Shown: positions 32,644 through 42,867, counted from the stretch's first letter. The stretch is DNA of 64,000 bases from Spirosoma luteum DSM 19990 (GCF_000374065.1 NZ_KB893253.1:16095-80094); one strand, 5' to 3'. The notes: generated by a model from the letters alone, not told the origin. Program-made: numbers and translations.

Positions 32644-33236
32644 AAAACCGATTCACTACACTTTGGCTCATGAGCCTACTTTGCCTGGCCACGGTAACCA
32701 GTGCTCAAATCCACCAGGCTGGCCAAACAACCATAGAGCTGTCCGCAGGCCTGGTCGACGGATTCAGGCTGCCCGGTCAGGACAATTTTGGCGTCTTCAG
32801 TAGTCTGTCGTATAGCAAATACAAATCGCTGAATACGTACTGGAAAGGCACGGTGCATTTGAATCAGAAATTCTATGCCTATGATAAGGCGTTGGTGCCG
32901 GTTTCCCAGTGGCTGGGTGAGGCAACCTACTTTACCCGGGTAATGGGACTGATCAATCGCTCCTGGGTCATCAATGTCGGTGGAGGTGTTGCCGGGGGCT
33001 ACGAGTCCATTAATCAGGATAGGGGTGAAGTTCAGGGCGCTAGTTTAATGAATCGCTCTGAATGGGTTGTCGGGCCTACGCTGGCCATCGAAGGGGAGTA
33101 CATCCTGACCGGCCGCACCATCCTGATCGCCCGCGCGCAGGAGTACTACCTGTTTCGCTCCAACATCACCCCAACCCACTTTAACCTGGGTGTAGGTATC
33201 AAATTCATTCTTGACGCAGACTCGGACTACAAATGA
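32640..33236 (+). CDS. traO: conjugative transfer protein TraO
   Basis: 198 aa with signal peptide (LWLMSLLCLATVTSAQ). It has a beta-strand-rich body with GQTTIELSAGLVDGFRLPGQ and a C-terminal strand ending LGVGIKFILDADSDYK, as expected of an outer-membrane beta-barrel-type TraO. The overlap of 4 bp with both neighbours shows tight coupling. Confidence 0.85.
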   Translation: MKNRFTTLWLMSLLCLATVTSAQIHQAGQTTIELSAGLVDGFRLPGQDNFGVFSSLSYSKYKSLNTYWKGTVHLNQKFYAYDKALVPVSQWLGEATYFTRVMGLINRSWVINVGGGVAGGYESINQDRGEVQGASLMNRSEWVVGPTLAIEGEYILTGRTILIARAQEYYLFRSNITPTHFNLGVGIKFILDADSDYK

Positions 33237-33649
33237 AAAATCTCATCTACCTCGCGCTGATTGCGCTGGCCATGGGCTGCCAATCGGAATCTTTAGACAT
33301 CCGGGCCAACTACCGGATTCGGCTTCAGGCCTCCTCACCAGGTGCTACCCTGAAAGTACACCAACGCTATGCGTTGCCACTGGAGCTACTGACCGATTCG
33401 TATTATTCGAAATACGGCTACCAGCTTCAGTTCTATCAACAAGCCGGTTTAGGCAGACTGGACAAGGGTAGTGATGTCGAGACGTTACCCGTCCTGCAGA
33501 AAGTCGGCGTCAGTTTGCCACTAGGGATTTCCTCCTGGCAGTATACTCCGGAAGCGGTAGGCACGTCCCAAATTGTTTTAGTAGCTCAGCAGGAGCGGGG
33601 CTATACTCAGCCGGATACCGTTCGGTTGACCTTTCAAATTGTACCATAA
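33233..33649 (+). CDS. traQ: TraQ-like lipoprotein (DUF3872-like)
   Basis: 138 aa. Lipobox ALAMGC with Cys16. The mature part is Ig-like and beta-rich (NYRIRLQASSPGATLKVHQR, RLTFQIVP), as in DUF3872/TraQ. TraP, usually between TraO and TraQ, is absent; the primase role may be met by genes at 36607 or 14181. Confidence 0.78.
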   Translation: MKNLIYLALIALAMGCQSESLDIRANYRIRLQASSPGATLKVHQRYALPLELLTDSYYSKYGYQLQFYQQAGLGRLDKGSDVETLPVLQKVGVSLPLGISSWQYTPEAVGTSQIVLVAQQERGYTQPDTVRLTFQIVP

Positions 33650-33667
33650 CGCTTAACACGTATACCG

Positions 33668-34681
33668 ATGAAAACTCTTTTTCTCCCCTTTCTCATTTGT
33701 CTTTCCCTGATCAGCGCCAGTGTCGATGGGCAGGATATGACTATCTCCCTGACGGGAGATGCCAATACGGAGCAGTCCGCTAAACTGGAACTGATTCGCA
33801 TTCTTCAGGAGCGGATGAATAAGCTTACAGTTGCTCAGCTTAATTCCCGGGTTATTGTCTCCACTGGAGTAGTCGGCTACTACAAAGTAGATGAGATCCT
33901 GACAATGCAAAAGGGGATTTACGCCTATCGGTCCAAATACGTATCTAAAGCGGGTCAAATCGAAGCGGGCAATTCAGGCTTTACGGCCAGCACTGGCAAT
34001 GGATTTGGATATAGATACATACAGGAACTTAATTCCGCCCTTGGGAAAGCGGGAATTATCAAGGATCAACTGCTGATGGTCATTAAGTCAGGGAAACCCA
34101 TTGCCTTGCCGCCTATGCCTACTTTCAGTATAACTCCGCCAGCTTCGGCTGACAATATTGCTGGTTCATTTGCCCAAACCATACAAGGGATTATGGGTCA
34201 GTTCAATATTAAATCGCAGGCCGATATTGACAATTTGCCGGCCGATCAGAAAGCGGCCTTTCAAAGTGCAGTGGACGCAGCTAAAGCCGAATTTGAAAAA
34301 GCCCTGAAGGCTTCGATGGCCGCCACAACGAAATCTTCTTTGACACTACTGGGAAATATCGTGGGTACACTGGTTGGAATTCCGGGTGCTGGAACCATCA
34401 TTGCCGGGCTGGCCAGTGGTGGCGGAGCCGGAGCCTTAGCCGGGCTCGTGGGTTCAGTTGTTGATAAATTTCAAATTCCAACGGACTACTATGATTCACC
34501 CACACTGAAACTGACTGACGCGGAGCGAATCAAAATCATCGATGAACTGCACGTTCGCATGTCAGAGCTGTACCAGCAGGTATCGGCTTTGGGTGCCAGC
34601 ATGAGTTCCGAAACCAAAACGCGTTACAATGAGCTTAGCCAGCCTCGGAATGATATGATTATGTACGGTCCTAAAAAGTAA
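33668..34681 (+). CDS. secreted helical protein in the tra operon, 337 aa
   Basis: Signal peptide (LFLPFLICLSLISASVDGQ), then helices (SAKLELIRILQERMNKLTVA) and a central coiled-coil-like Ala/Lys-rich region (FQSAVDAAKAEFEKALKASM). A Gly/Ala hydrophobic stretch (~230-260) and another helix pair follow. A secreted, helical protein at the end of a T4SS operon could be a VirB5-like minor pilin or adhesin, or carry a membrane-active segment. I do not recognise the family, and the function is inferred from position. Confidence 0.6.
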   Translation: MKTLFLPFLICLSLISASVDGQDMTISLTGDANTEQSAKLELIRILQERMNKLTVAQLNSRVIVSTGVVGYYKVDEILTMQKGIYAYRSKYVSKAGQIEAGNSGFTASTGNGFGYRYIQELNSALGKAGIIKDQLLMVIKSGKPIALPPMPTFSITPPASADNIAGSFAQTIQGIMGQFNIKSQADIDNLPADQKAAFQSAVDAAKAEFEKALKASMAATTKSSLTLLGNIVGTLVGIPGAGTIIAGLASGGGAGALAGLVGSVVDKFQIPTDYYDSPTLKLTDAERIKIIDELHVRMSELYQQVSALGASMSSETKTRYNELSQPRNDMIMYGPKK

Positions 34682-34736
34682 TGGTACGAAAAGTAATCGT
34701 AGAAACGACACGAATTATGAGTTGGTTGAGCTGTTC

Positions 34737-35378
34737 ATGCAGCATTTGCGCTCAATAAGCCCAACCGAATTAACCACATTTTACTGCGAGACCTGTCATG
34801 ATCGACTTGGCACGGCCGAGCAGTGCCGGCCAGGCGGACCCTTTCAGGAAAGCATTGGTAAGTGCACGAATTGTGAACGGTACGATAATGTGTCAAACCC
34901 ATTGATTAACCAGTTTCTCAATGAACGGAAACTGTATCTGAAGCCCAACCCATTTGATTTTGCGGTGATGCAGGAATCATTTGATGAAACAATACAACTA
35001 CTCCGGGCGTGGCTCATCCCTGATGATTATGCTAGGTTTCGGCATGATGATCAGTGGCACAAGGAAGTGGGTTCATTTACCTGGATAAAGTATGGTCGTA
35101 CTAAAGCAAAACAAACTTATCGGGAGCATTCATTGAGTGAACCCAGTAAGAGTTTATTGCAATCGTTTTATCCCCTTTGCTACTCGGCTGATCAGTTTGA
35201 GGCAACCCCCATTGACGAGCCGGTCAAGGAGTCAGCCAATGAGTCGATTAACGAGCTGGGTATTATTGAGTTGGCTACTGAATCCAAAGTAGTGAACAAT
35301 GAGTCGGATAATATCGAGCCAACTAGGTCTGTTTCAACTTTTGGGCGGGTTGCTGCGTTTCTAGCCAGTATGTTTTAA
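34737..35378 (+). CDS. hypothetical protein with a zinc-ribbon-like N-terminus, 213 aa
   Basis: I start at ATG 34737; a TTG at 34722 is the only longer start in phase. The N-terminus has CETC (residues ~16-19), a single Cys, then CTNC about 30 residues later, consistent with a four-Cys zinc site. The acidic C-terminal half ends with FGRVAAFLASMF, an amphipathic helix. Function unknown. Same strand and close to the tra genes. Confidence 0.55.
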   Translation: MQHLRSISPTELTTFYCETCHDRLGTAEQCRPGGPFQESIGKCTNCERYDNVSNPLINQFLNERKLYLKPNPFDFAVMQESFDETIQLLRAWLIPDDYARFRHDDQWHKEVGSFTWIKYGRTKAKQTYREHSLSEPSKSLLQSFYPLCYSADQFEATPIDEPVKESANESINELGIIELATESKVVNNESDNIEPTRSVSTFGRVAAFLASMF

Positions 35379-35397
35379 CATTGAAAAGGGAATAGTA

Positions 35398-36030
35398 ATG
35401 AGAAAGGCACTTAACCTAATTTGCGTATTGGCCATGACCGCTGGTGTTCTGTCCTGCAAAAAGGACCCCGATCCCCAGGCGCAGTTACCAAGCTACCTAC
35501 GCGTACCGGCTACGTTAACTGGATATGCCGGTTCTGGGCTCATCACGGTAGCAGGCGGTGGACTTAATCTTCGGGCCGAAGGCCCTGAGCAACTCAATAC
35601 GACTACGAACACGTATTCGGGTGTATTGGGCCAAATCTCAACCGGGGATATCAATGCTTACTTTACGGTTGGCCAACCCCGGATTTATAAGGAAAGTAGT
35701 CAGGTTCCCAACGATTATCAGGCCAATGGGGCACTGGCGATTATCAACACGGTCTCGCCTGGCACCTATCCTATGAATGCCCAGGCCCCGTCTCCGCGTG
35801 GTGAATTTGCCGATCTGGTATTGAAGTTGCCTGGCCCTCAGATTTATAACACTCAGGGAGGCAGCCTAATTATTTCCGAGTCCACCTTGATAAAAACCCA
35901 GGGTACAGCAAACCTGTACCGCGTTCAGGGCACGTTTCAGGCTACCCTTAATGGAAGTGGCATTGGTACAATACCCGGAAAGCCCATCGACGTGTCCGGC
36001 ACATTTGACTTATTATTCGTACAGAACTAA
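35398..36030 (+). CDS. hypothetical lipoprotein, 210 aa
   Basis: Lipobox GVLSC with Cys20 followed by KKDPDP, a typical surface-export signal of Bacteroidetes lipoproteins. The mature part is beta-rich (SGLITVAGGGLNLRAEGPEQ, FTVGQPRIYK). No domain is recognised. It starts 19 bp after the zinc-ribbon gene. Confidence 0.6.
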   Translation: MRKALNLICVLAMTAGVLSCKKDPDPQAQLPSYLRVPATLTGYAGSGLITVAGGGLNLRAEGPEQLNTTTNTYSGVLGQISTGDINAYFTVGQPRIYKESSQVPNDYQANGALAIINTVSPGTYPMNAQAPSPRGEFADLVLKLPGPQIYNTQGGSLIISESTLIKTQGTANLYRVQGTFQATLNGSGIGTIPGKPIDVSGTFDLLFVQN

Positions 36031-36040
36031 TCCTATTGAT

Positions 36041-36262
36041 ATGGTACCAACTTTTCTCCTGAAGCGCCAGACTTATGGTCACTCGTTGCGCGTTTATATT
36101 GCCATGGTTGCCCTTGTCTTTTTGATGATTGGCTACACACTAGCGGTCTCCTGGATCATTGCCGAACGGACCTTGACAAAGGCCAATAAACTAGTCTTGA
36201 TAGGGGGCGTATTGATTACTGCCCTGCTGACCTCGGGTTTATTTCGACGATTAAGCAGATAA
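36041..36262 (+). CDS. small membrane protein, 73 aa
   Basis: Two membrane segments (VYIAMVALVFLMIGYTLAVS and LVLIGGVLITALLTSGLF) with a basic C-terminus (FRRLSR). I start at ATG 36041, 10 bp after the lipoprotein stop. Upstream in-frame sequence from 35951 lies inside the lipoprotein gene. Function unknown; last gene of the tra-linked series. Confidence 0.55.
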   Translation: MVPTFLLKRQTYGHSLRVYIAMVALVFLMIGYTLAVSWIIAERTLTKANKLVLIGGVLITALLTSGLFRRLSR

Positions 36263-36378
36263 GGAAAATTTACAGTCGACGCGCTGTTCAAAATGTATCA
36301 GGCGTGGTGGCTGACAAGCTTTAGTATGGATAGAAGCAAGAAGCCCGGGTTAGAATTTGGTCCGGACTTCTTTGTTAG

Positions 36379-36474
36379 GAGGATCGTTTGGGCAAACTCA
36401 TAGGCCGCCCGGCGGGGCTGGATGCCGAGAAGTTAGCGAAAGTCAAGAAAGCGTTGGAGCACGGCGGCCGGTAA
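36379..36474 (+). pseudogene. remnant of a serine recombinase (resolvase/invertase) C-terminus
   Basis: Between stops the frame reads EDRLGKLIGRPAGLDAEKLA and KVKKALEHGGR. This resembles the G-R-P-x-G-L segment leading into the HTH of resolvases and invertases. Neither the catalytic domain nor the HTH is present. The rest of 36263-36606 has no gene. It marks the end of the transfer module and is probably a deletion scar. Confidence 0.45.
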
Positions 36475-36606
36475 GCTTGAGCGGGCCCCTGCCCCGAAAC
36501 GCCAACCTTGTACGACTGCGGCCCCTACGTTCCGCAAAGAGCGGCTTTTGGTTTAAATTGCAAAAAACGCAACCCGAAAGTTAGTTGGAAACAAATTTGA
36601 TGTTTT

Positions 36607-37833
36607 ATGTCTATGCTTGCCAACACGTTCCGTTATCAGCTACCCAAAAAGGCCATTAAATCTGATTGTCCGAGTTGCGGTCCCAAACATCGCAAAACGT
36701 TGAGTCGCTATATCGATACGCAAACAAGCGAACCCCTGCCCGACATATACGGCCGTTGCGACCGTGAAATCAACTGTGGCTATCACCTTAACCCATACTA
36801 CAAAGGAGCAACCGGTTTGTCTTATTTTGATCAGCTTAAAGCCAGGGCATCTATCGGTCCAATCCCAAAAGCCTGGTTTACAATGGCGGCCCGAGAGAAG
36901 CATGCGGGTATCGGCAAACAGGATATCATTGCTCATCTGATGCAATTGGAAGGAGCCAGACTTGAGCAGGCCGAACGGGTAGTAGATGTGGTGTTTGACC
37001 AATCATCAAAATCTTTGCGGCCAAAAGAAACTGAAAATCCCATCCCAGTCCCTCAACATAGCCTCTGCACGATTCCGGAAGCGGTGTTTACCCAGTCGTT
37101 GGGCCATTATGAGCGGAATCAGTTTGCGAGGCTGTTAGGCCGTCATTTTGGGGATGTAGTGGCCGACGAGTTGGTAAAACGGTTTAACATTGGCACGTCC
37201 GGACGCTGGCCGGGAGCCTGTGTGTTCTGGTATATTGATGAGTGGCAACGAATACGGGGTGGACAGATCAAATTGTTTGACGACACATTTCACACCGTTA
37301 AATACGTGATAAAGGCGGGCGAGAAGCGAAGCCGGACCACCTGGATTCATTCCTCGTATGCCAGGCGGTGTGATGAGTTGAACCAGCCCTATCCTGACTG
37401 GTTGAGTGCCTATCTGGATGAGCGAAATGAGGTACAAAAATCCCCTTGCCTATTCGGCTTGCCCCAATTGTTGACCGCCGACGTTGATCAGCCGGTTGCT
37501 ATTGTCGAAGCACCCAAAACGGCGGTCATCAGTACGCCTTATTTTCCCGGCTTTGTCTGGATGGCCGTGGGTGCATTGTCGTATTTGAATGCTGAACGGT
37601 TGGCACCCCTGCGTAGCCGACGAATTGAGTTATTTCCTGACCTGTCGAAAGATGGCCGTGCGTTTGAGCGCTGGAATCGGGTGGCGAATGAGCTGTTGGG
37701 GCAGGGGTTTCAGATCACTGTATCCAGTTATCTGGAAGATAATGCAACGGATGAGGAACGAGAAGCCGGTGCCGACTTAGCCGATTTCTTACTCGAACAA
37801 TGGCATTCATTTCCCTCCCAGTGGGAAGAGTAA
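36607..37833 (+). CDS. DUF6371-like zinc-finger/Toprim primase-like protein, 408 aa
   Basis: The N-terminus has a zinc-binding pattern: CPSCGPKHRKTLSRYID, then GRCDREINCGYHLNP. A C-terminal Toprim-like part follows: VAIVEAPKTAVIS, WMAVGALSYLNAERLAPLRS and RIELFPDLSKDGRAFERW. This matches DUF6371-type proteins found in Bacteroidetes plasmids and conjugative elements. A primase-related role is inferred; the Toprim acidic residues are only partly conserved (Glu then Asp-x-Ser). Confidence 0.7.
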   Translation: MSMLANTFRYQLPKKAIKSDCPSCGPKHRKTLSRYIDTQTSEPLPDIYGRCDREINCGYHLNPYYKGATGLSYFDQLKARASIGPIPKAWFTMAAREKHAGIGKQDIIAHLMQLEGARLEQAERVVDVVFDQSSKSLRPKETENPIPVPQHSLCTIPEAVFTQSLGHYERNQFARLLGRHFGDVVADELVKRFNIGTSGRWPGACVFWYIDEWQRIRGGQIKLFDDTFHTVKYVIKAGEKRSRTTWIHSSYARRCDELNQPYPDWLSAYLDERNEVQKSPCLFGLPQLLTADVDQPVAIVEAPKTAVISTPYFPGFVWMAVGALSYLNAERLAPLRSRRIELFPDLSKDGRAFERWNRVANELLGQGFQITVSSYLEDNATDEEREAGADLADFLLEQWHSFPSQWEE

Positions 37834-37886
37834 AACGGACGTTTAACTGAACTATTTTATTGACCCTGTAATTTGGCTTTAACTAC

Positions 37887-37948
37887 TCATTTACAGTAGA
37901 TTAAAAGTCCAACAAACTCCAATGTGTATTCATTTATTGGACGAAATT
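37887..37948. repeat. two-part repeat element, copy 1
   Basis: TCATTTACAGTAGATT, GTCCAACAAA (37907-37916) and TTTATTGGACGAAA (37933-37946). GTCCAACAAA and TTTATTGGAC form an inverted repeat with one mismatch. A matching element lies at 59903, with the same 26-bp offset between the two arms. Here it lies between convergent genes, so it is unlikely to be a promoter. Confidence 0.6.
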
Positions 37949-38039
37949 TACCATTTGCCGTGTCCAATATCAGAAGGATTTATCTGACAAAGTCACAGGA
38001 GTATTCTTCCGTCTATCGCTTGATCAGGTAAGTTTACAC

Positions 38040-38534
38040 TTACTGCTTAACGTTGTTGTACTCCTTATCAGTTACTGGTTGTAACCAGGTCACCCGCCCT
38101 GTTGTGGTGTTGGGAGTTATGGCAAGCTGCCTAAATTCATTAGTCGGCGAAGCCCCGTGCCAATGCGGTATATTGGGTGGACATTTCACCGCATCGCCTT
38201 TTCTCAGGATTTGAACGGGCTTTCCTTGTTCCTGGTAGTACCCAATGCCGCCTAACGCCAGTAGTACCTGTCCGCCAGGGTGGTGATGCCAGTACGAGCG
38301 AGCACCCGGCTCGAAGGTCACGTAGCCCACCGGAATATTGACCGCGCTGTCAGGCTCAATCAACGGCTGCACCCAGACAGTGCCGGTAAAGTTGCTGGTT
38401 GGTGCCCGCCGTCCTTTTGGAAAAATAGCGCCCGCTTCCGTCACCGTTTCCGGTTGAGTCTGCGCCCTTACCTCACTACTTATTAGTAGGATCAGTAATG
38501 CTACAGCCAGTAGGCCAATTACCTTGTTATTCAT
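38040..38534 (-). CDS. secreted cupin-domain protein
   Basis: 164 aa with signal peptide (LLAVALLILLISSEVRAQ). The cupin core is FEPGARSYWHHHPGGQVLLA then NIPHWHG, giving the His ligands for one metal. It is a paralogue of the cupin at 43493 (shared IFPKG, GYYQE-GKP, CPP-I-HWHGA). Small cupins of this kind occur beside carboxymuconolactone-decarboxylase-like proteins. Last gene of the nine-gene operon from 44821. Confidence 0.8.
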   Translation of the reverse strand: MNNKVIGLLAVALLILLISSEVRAQTQPETVTEAGAIFPKGRRAPTSNFTGTVWVQPLIEPDSAVNIPVGYVTFEPGARSYWHHHPGGQVLLALGGIGYYQEQGKPVQILRKGDAVKCPPNIPHWHGASPTNEFRQLAITPNTTTGRVTWLQPVTDKEYNNVKQ

Positions 38535-38577
38535 TGATTTCCAGAAAAAAGCGTTCCCTACTTAGATCTACATATAC

Positions 38578-39309
38578 TTAGCGCCTTGCGGCTCTAACCT
38601 GCGTCAGAACCAGTCGGCCAGCTTCGGCTTCTGATTTGCCGACGTTTGTTGCGATCAGCGCCATTACTTGCTCCAGCTGGTGTCCGGTCAGGCCCAGGTG
38701 CAAACAGATGCCCAGGTGACTTTGCAACATGGGCTCAGCGCCCCCGATACTGGTCAGCACTGAAATGGTCGTCAGTTCCCGGTCAGTATAACTGAGCACA
38801 TCCCGCTCGAATAGATCAGCAAACAGATGCTCTTTCAAAAACACCTCGATCTCCGGACTAAATGCCGAGTATCCGCGCTTCGGCCCGGTTTCCGGCTGGC
38901 CGCTTAGTTGTTCCAGGACTTTTTTGCCACGTTCATACTTGGGTTTGCTACTGGTAATCGGTGAGGCTTTCCTGCCCATTTTGTCGGTAATCCCCCGCTT
39001 CTTTCGCTCGTCCAGCACCGACATGAACGTTTGTAATCCTCGAATACTTCTGGGAAAGCCACAATAGGCATACAAATGGACCAGCACTTCCTTGATTTCG
39101 TTGACAGTCAGCCCCGCATCCAGACCGGTGGTTAAGGCTGTTTGTAGTTTTTGCAGATCGCCCTTCGCGGTGAGGGAAGCAATAGAGACAATGCTTTGCT
39201 GCTTCGGCGACAAGGCAGTGGTAGTTGGTTGACTCGGTTGATTTTGTGCGTAGAGCTGGTTAACGGAGGCACTCCAACTGATAAGCATACATAGTAGCGC
39301 GATCCGCAT
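38578..39309 (-). CDS. carboxymuconolactone decarboxylase/AhpD-family protein
   Basis: I start at ATG 39307-39309, which gives a signal peptide (RIALLCMLISWSASVNQLYA) and 243 aa. A frame to 39435 would add 42 non-signal residues. Two AhpD-like repeats are visible: GLTVNEIKEVLVHLYAYCGF and LGLTGHQLEQVMALIATNVG. The usual catalytic CxxC is absent; only one Cys (AYCGFPR) is near the site, so peroxidase activity is doubtful. Operon member; start 153 bp from the AKR stop. Confidence 0.8.
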   Translation of the reverse strand: MRIALLCMLISWSASVNQLYAQNQPSQPTTTALSPKQQSIVSIASLTAKGDLQKLQTALTTGLDAGLTVNEIKEVLVHLYAYCGFPRSIRGLQTFMSVLDERKKRGITDKMGRKASPITSSKPKYERGKKVLEQLSGQPETGPKRGYSAFSPEIEVFLKEHLFADLFERDVLSYTDRELTTISVLTSIGGAEPMLQSHLGICLHLGLTGHQLEQVMALIATNVGKSEAEAGRLVLTQVRAARR

Positions 39310-39461
39310 ATAGGTAGTTGAGAAGATAGAGACAACAAACACGTAGAACTGGTAAAGCGAATCCCTTAGCCGTTTGAACAGGTCGGGGAAAGTGGTTTTA
39401 GTGTTCTTACTTGGTTGCACCGGAAAAAATTTCATTGATGCCAGCCTCGTCGGGCAGGCTA

Positions 39462-40445
<984 letters not shown>

Positions 40446-40455
40446 TCAAGTTGAT

Positions 40456-41106
40456 TTATTTCAATAGGTTAATTGTACGCAACCAATTCTGTATGGCTCT
40501 TTCGGCTTCTTGGGCCCTATCACCCTGGATAACCAGCAGTTGGCCATCGCGTTCTGATCCACCTCGCATGGTAAAGCCTTCCAGTACATGGCTCTTTGGA
40601 CACAGTTCCTTCACTGTTTGGAACGTACTGCCAATACCATACCCACCATTACTGTTAAACGGAATGACCGTTTTCCCAGTCAGATTATACTGACGCAAAA
40701 AGCTTTTCATAGGCGGGGGCAACTGCATACCCCAGGTCGGGAAGCCCACAAACACAATATCATACCTTTGGATGCTATCGATTTTTGTTTTTAGTGGGGG
40801 CAGGAAACCAGTCTCGTTTTCACGCGCTACCTGTTGAACTGTCGTCTGGTAGTTGGCCGGATAGGGAGCTACTAAGTCAAGGGCCACTAATGTCCCACCC
40901 AACTTCTTGTGGATGATTTCCGCTAAAGCCCTGGTATTATTGGTTCGGGACAAATACACGATTAACACCTTGCCCGGCATGGATGTGCCGGGCGGAAGCC
41001 TAGACGTAGTTGTTGTATTAATTTCCTGCTGTTGGGTGGACGAACAAGCCCAGCTCAAGAGGAAAAATGCCCACCGCAGGTTCATCATAAAGGCAGTTAG
41101 TTTCAT
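40456..41106 (-). CDS. flavodoxin-like lipoprotein
   Basis: 216 aa. N-terminal membrane segment and lipobox-like LLSWAC (Cys21). The flavodoxin domain has the phosphate loop YLSRTNNTRAL, followed by IVFVGFPTWGMQLPPPMKSF, with Trp next to the FMN site. It probably carries FMN and may pass electrons to the reductases encoded around it. A membrane-bound or periplasmic flavodoxin is unusual. Confidence 0.82.
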   Translation of the reverse strand: MKLTAFMMNLRWAFFLLSWACSSTQQQEINTTTTSRLPPGTSMPGKVLIVYLSRTNNTRALAEIIHKKLGGTLVALDLVAPYPANYQTTVQQVARENETGFLPPLKTKIDSIQRYDIVFVGFPTWGMQLPPPMKSFLRQYNLTGKTVIPFNSNGGYGIGSTFQTVKELCPKSHVLEGFTMRGGSERDGQLLVIQGDRAQEAERAIQNWLRTINLLK

Positions 41107-41145
41107 TCCGTTGCGTACAACTTACTCCAGTGAAGCGGTATCCGT

Positions 41146-42321
41146 TTATTTCTTAGGGGGTGCTTCCACATTAGAAAATGCAAGCACCATTTGCGGCAGA
41201 CGCTCCCCCTTAACTTCGATTCTAGCTAATTGAGTATCGAATTGTTTGAGTTCATCAGCCGTGAACCGGACATCAGCGGCCCCAATATTTTCGACCATGT
41301 GCTCCATCTGAGTGGTACCCGGGATCGGCACAATCCATGGTTTCTGGGCCAGCAGCCAGGCCAGCGATACCTGCGCGGGTGTCGCTTTCTTCTGAGAAGC
41401 CCAGCTTTTTACCACGTCCAGGAGCGCCAGATTGTGAGGTAGATTCTCGGGGGAGAACCGGGACTCCATTCCGCGAATGTCGCCGGGAGCGAACCGGGTA
41501 GTAGCGTCGATAGCGCCGGTCAAAAAACCCACGCCCAGCGGACTCCAGGGTACGAAACCGATACCAAGCTCCTGACAGAGCGGAAGGATAACGGCCTCCG
41601 GTCCACGCCAAATAAGCGAGTATTCGTTCTGAATAGCCGTAACTGGATGAATGGCATGGGCGCGCCGTACGGTTTGTGGTCCGGGTTCGGACAATCCGTA
41701 GTGCAAAACCTTTCCTTGGTTGATCAGGTCTTTGATGGCCCCGGCAACGTCTTCAATTGGAACGGCCGGATCGACCCGGTGTTGGTACAATAAATCAATC
41801 CGGTCGGTGCGAAGACGTTTTAACATACCTTCTACGACCTCCCTGATGTGCTCGGGACGACTGTTCAAACCGGGAAGACGCTGACCGGTCTTTTGGTCGA
41901 TGTTCCAGCCGAACTTGGTTTCAATAACCACTTTATTCCGAATCCCTACCAGCGCTTCACCCAGAATACGTTCCACCTCGAACGGGCCGTATGCCTCGGC
42001 GGCATCGAATAGGGTAATACCCCGGTCGAACGCCGTTCGGATAATGTTGTGCATTTGGGTGCGGGAGGGGATCGTCGTTTGATAGGTACGACTCATATTC
42101 TGCACCCCAAGCCCAATACTGGAAACGTCCAGCGTACCTAGTTTGCGACGGCCCGGTTTGGCGTGTGGTGCAATCGACGCAGACTGGCTCGATGAAACGG
42201 TGGCCGAAAGTGCTTTTGCATCTGGGGCAAACAAAGCCCCCCCTGCCAATGCCAAACCGGTTTTAAGGATGTCGCGACGGGTTGAATCCGTATTCGCATT
42301 GGGATTATTTATAGGCTGCAT
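41146..42321 (-). CDS. exported (Tat) aldo/keto reductase
   Basis: 391 aa. A twin-arginine signal (STRRDILKTGLALAGGALFA) precedes the AKR domain. The domain has FDAAEAYGPFE (Asp, Tyr), IETKFGWN (Lys) and YQHRVDPAVP (His). Tat export of a folded NAD(P)-type reductase is odd, because NADPH is not available in the periplasm. It may use another donor, such as the adjacent lipoprotein flavodoxin (inference). Starts 63 bp from the SnoaL-like gene. Confidence 0.9.
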   Translation of the reverse strand: MQPINNPNANTDSTRRDILKTGLALAGGALFAPDAKALSATVSSSQSASIAPHAKPGRRKLGTLDVSSIGLGVQNMSRTYQTTIPSRTQMHNIIRTAFDRGITLFDAAEAYGPFEVERILGEALVGIRNKVVIETKFGWNIDQKTGQRLPGLNSRPEHIREVVEGMLKRLRTDRIDLLYQHRVDPAVPIEDVAGAIKDLINQGKVLHYGLSEPGPQTVRRAHAIHPVTAIQNEYSLIWRGPEAVILPLCQELGIGFVPWSPLGVGFLTGAIDATTRFAPGDIRGMESRFSPENLPHNLALLDVVKSWASQKKATPAQVSLAWLLAQKPWIVPIPGTTQMEHMVENIGAADVRFTADELKQFDTQLARIEVKGERLPQMVLAFSNVEAPPKK

Positions 42322-42384
42322 GATTGATCGTGGCTAAACTTTTCGGGTGCTTAATGACAGGGAGATAGAAAACGAGATACCTCG

Positions 42385-42867
42385 TTAATGCTTGATCACA
42401 TGCATATCCCGTACACTACTAAATGTCAGGGCCAGCATTTTCCAGGAACGTCCTTGTTTTTTGTAGACCTCGGTAACGGTAAACTCTGTCTTGGCCTCTG
42501 TGCCCCGAACCATGGCCACCAGTGTAATCCGACTCCAGATAATGGCCGTGTTGTCAAACAGTTCTACTGCCACATCGTGTACATCCGCTTGCTTGTACCA
42601 AATGCTTCCGGTTTTAATGATATTGAGCTCTTCATCCTTTTTCCAGGTGCCACTCATATGTACAAATTTTGACTTCTCATCGAAGAGCTGAGCTAGTTTG
42701 TCCACATTCTTATCAGCCATCCACTGCCATTTCTGTTTCGATAGGTCAATGATTTCCTGCTCGGCTTTCGTGGGGGCAGCCAGACTGGTGCTTGCAGTTG
42801 ATGTTTGCGCGAACGATGCCTGTATACCTATCAGCAGGAAACACAAACCGAGAATTGATACTTTCAT
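42385..42867 (-). CDS. secreted SnoaL/DUF4440-like protein, copy 1
   Basis: 160 aa with signal peptide (ILGLCFLLIGIQASFAQ). The NTF2-like fold pattern is WMADKNVDKLAQLFDEKSKF, then VHMSGTWKKDEELNIIKTG. It is about half identical to the protein at 42956, so a tandem duplication. The role of these secreted NTF2-like proteins is unknown; ligand binding or isomerase-type activity is possible. Confidence 0.78.
   Translation of the reverse strand: MKVSILGLCFLLIGIQASFAQTSTASTSLAAPTKAEQEIIDLSKQKWQWMADKNVDKLAQLFDEKSKFVHMSGTWKKDEELNIIKTGSIWYKQADVHDVAVELFDNTAIIWSRITLVAMVRGTEAKTEFTVTEVYKKQGRSWKMLALTFSSVRDMHVIKH

Noticed and set aside
36357..36584. 75-codon frame as an intact gene
   Set aside because: It has no family match. 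The resolvase-like sequence is in a different frame and is truncated, so the region is best seen as a scar.
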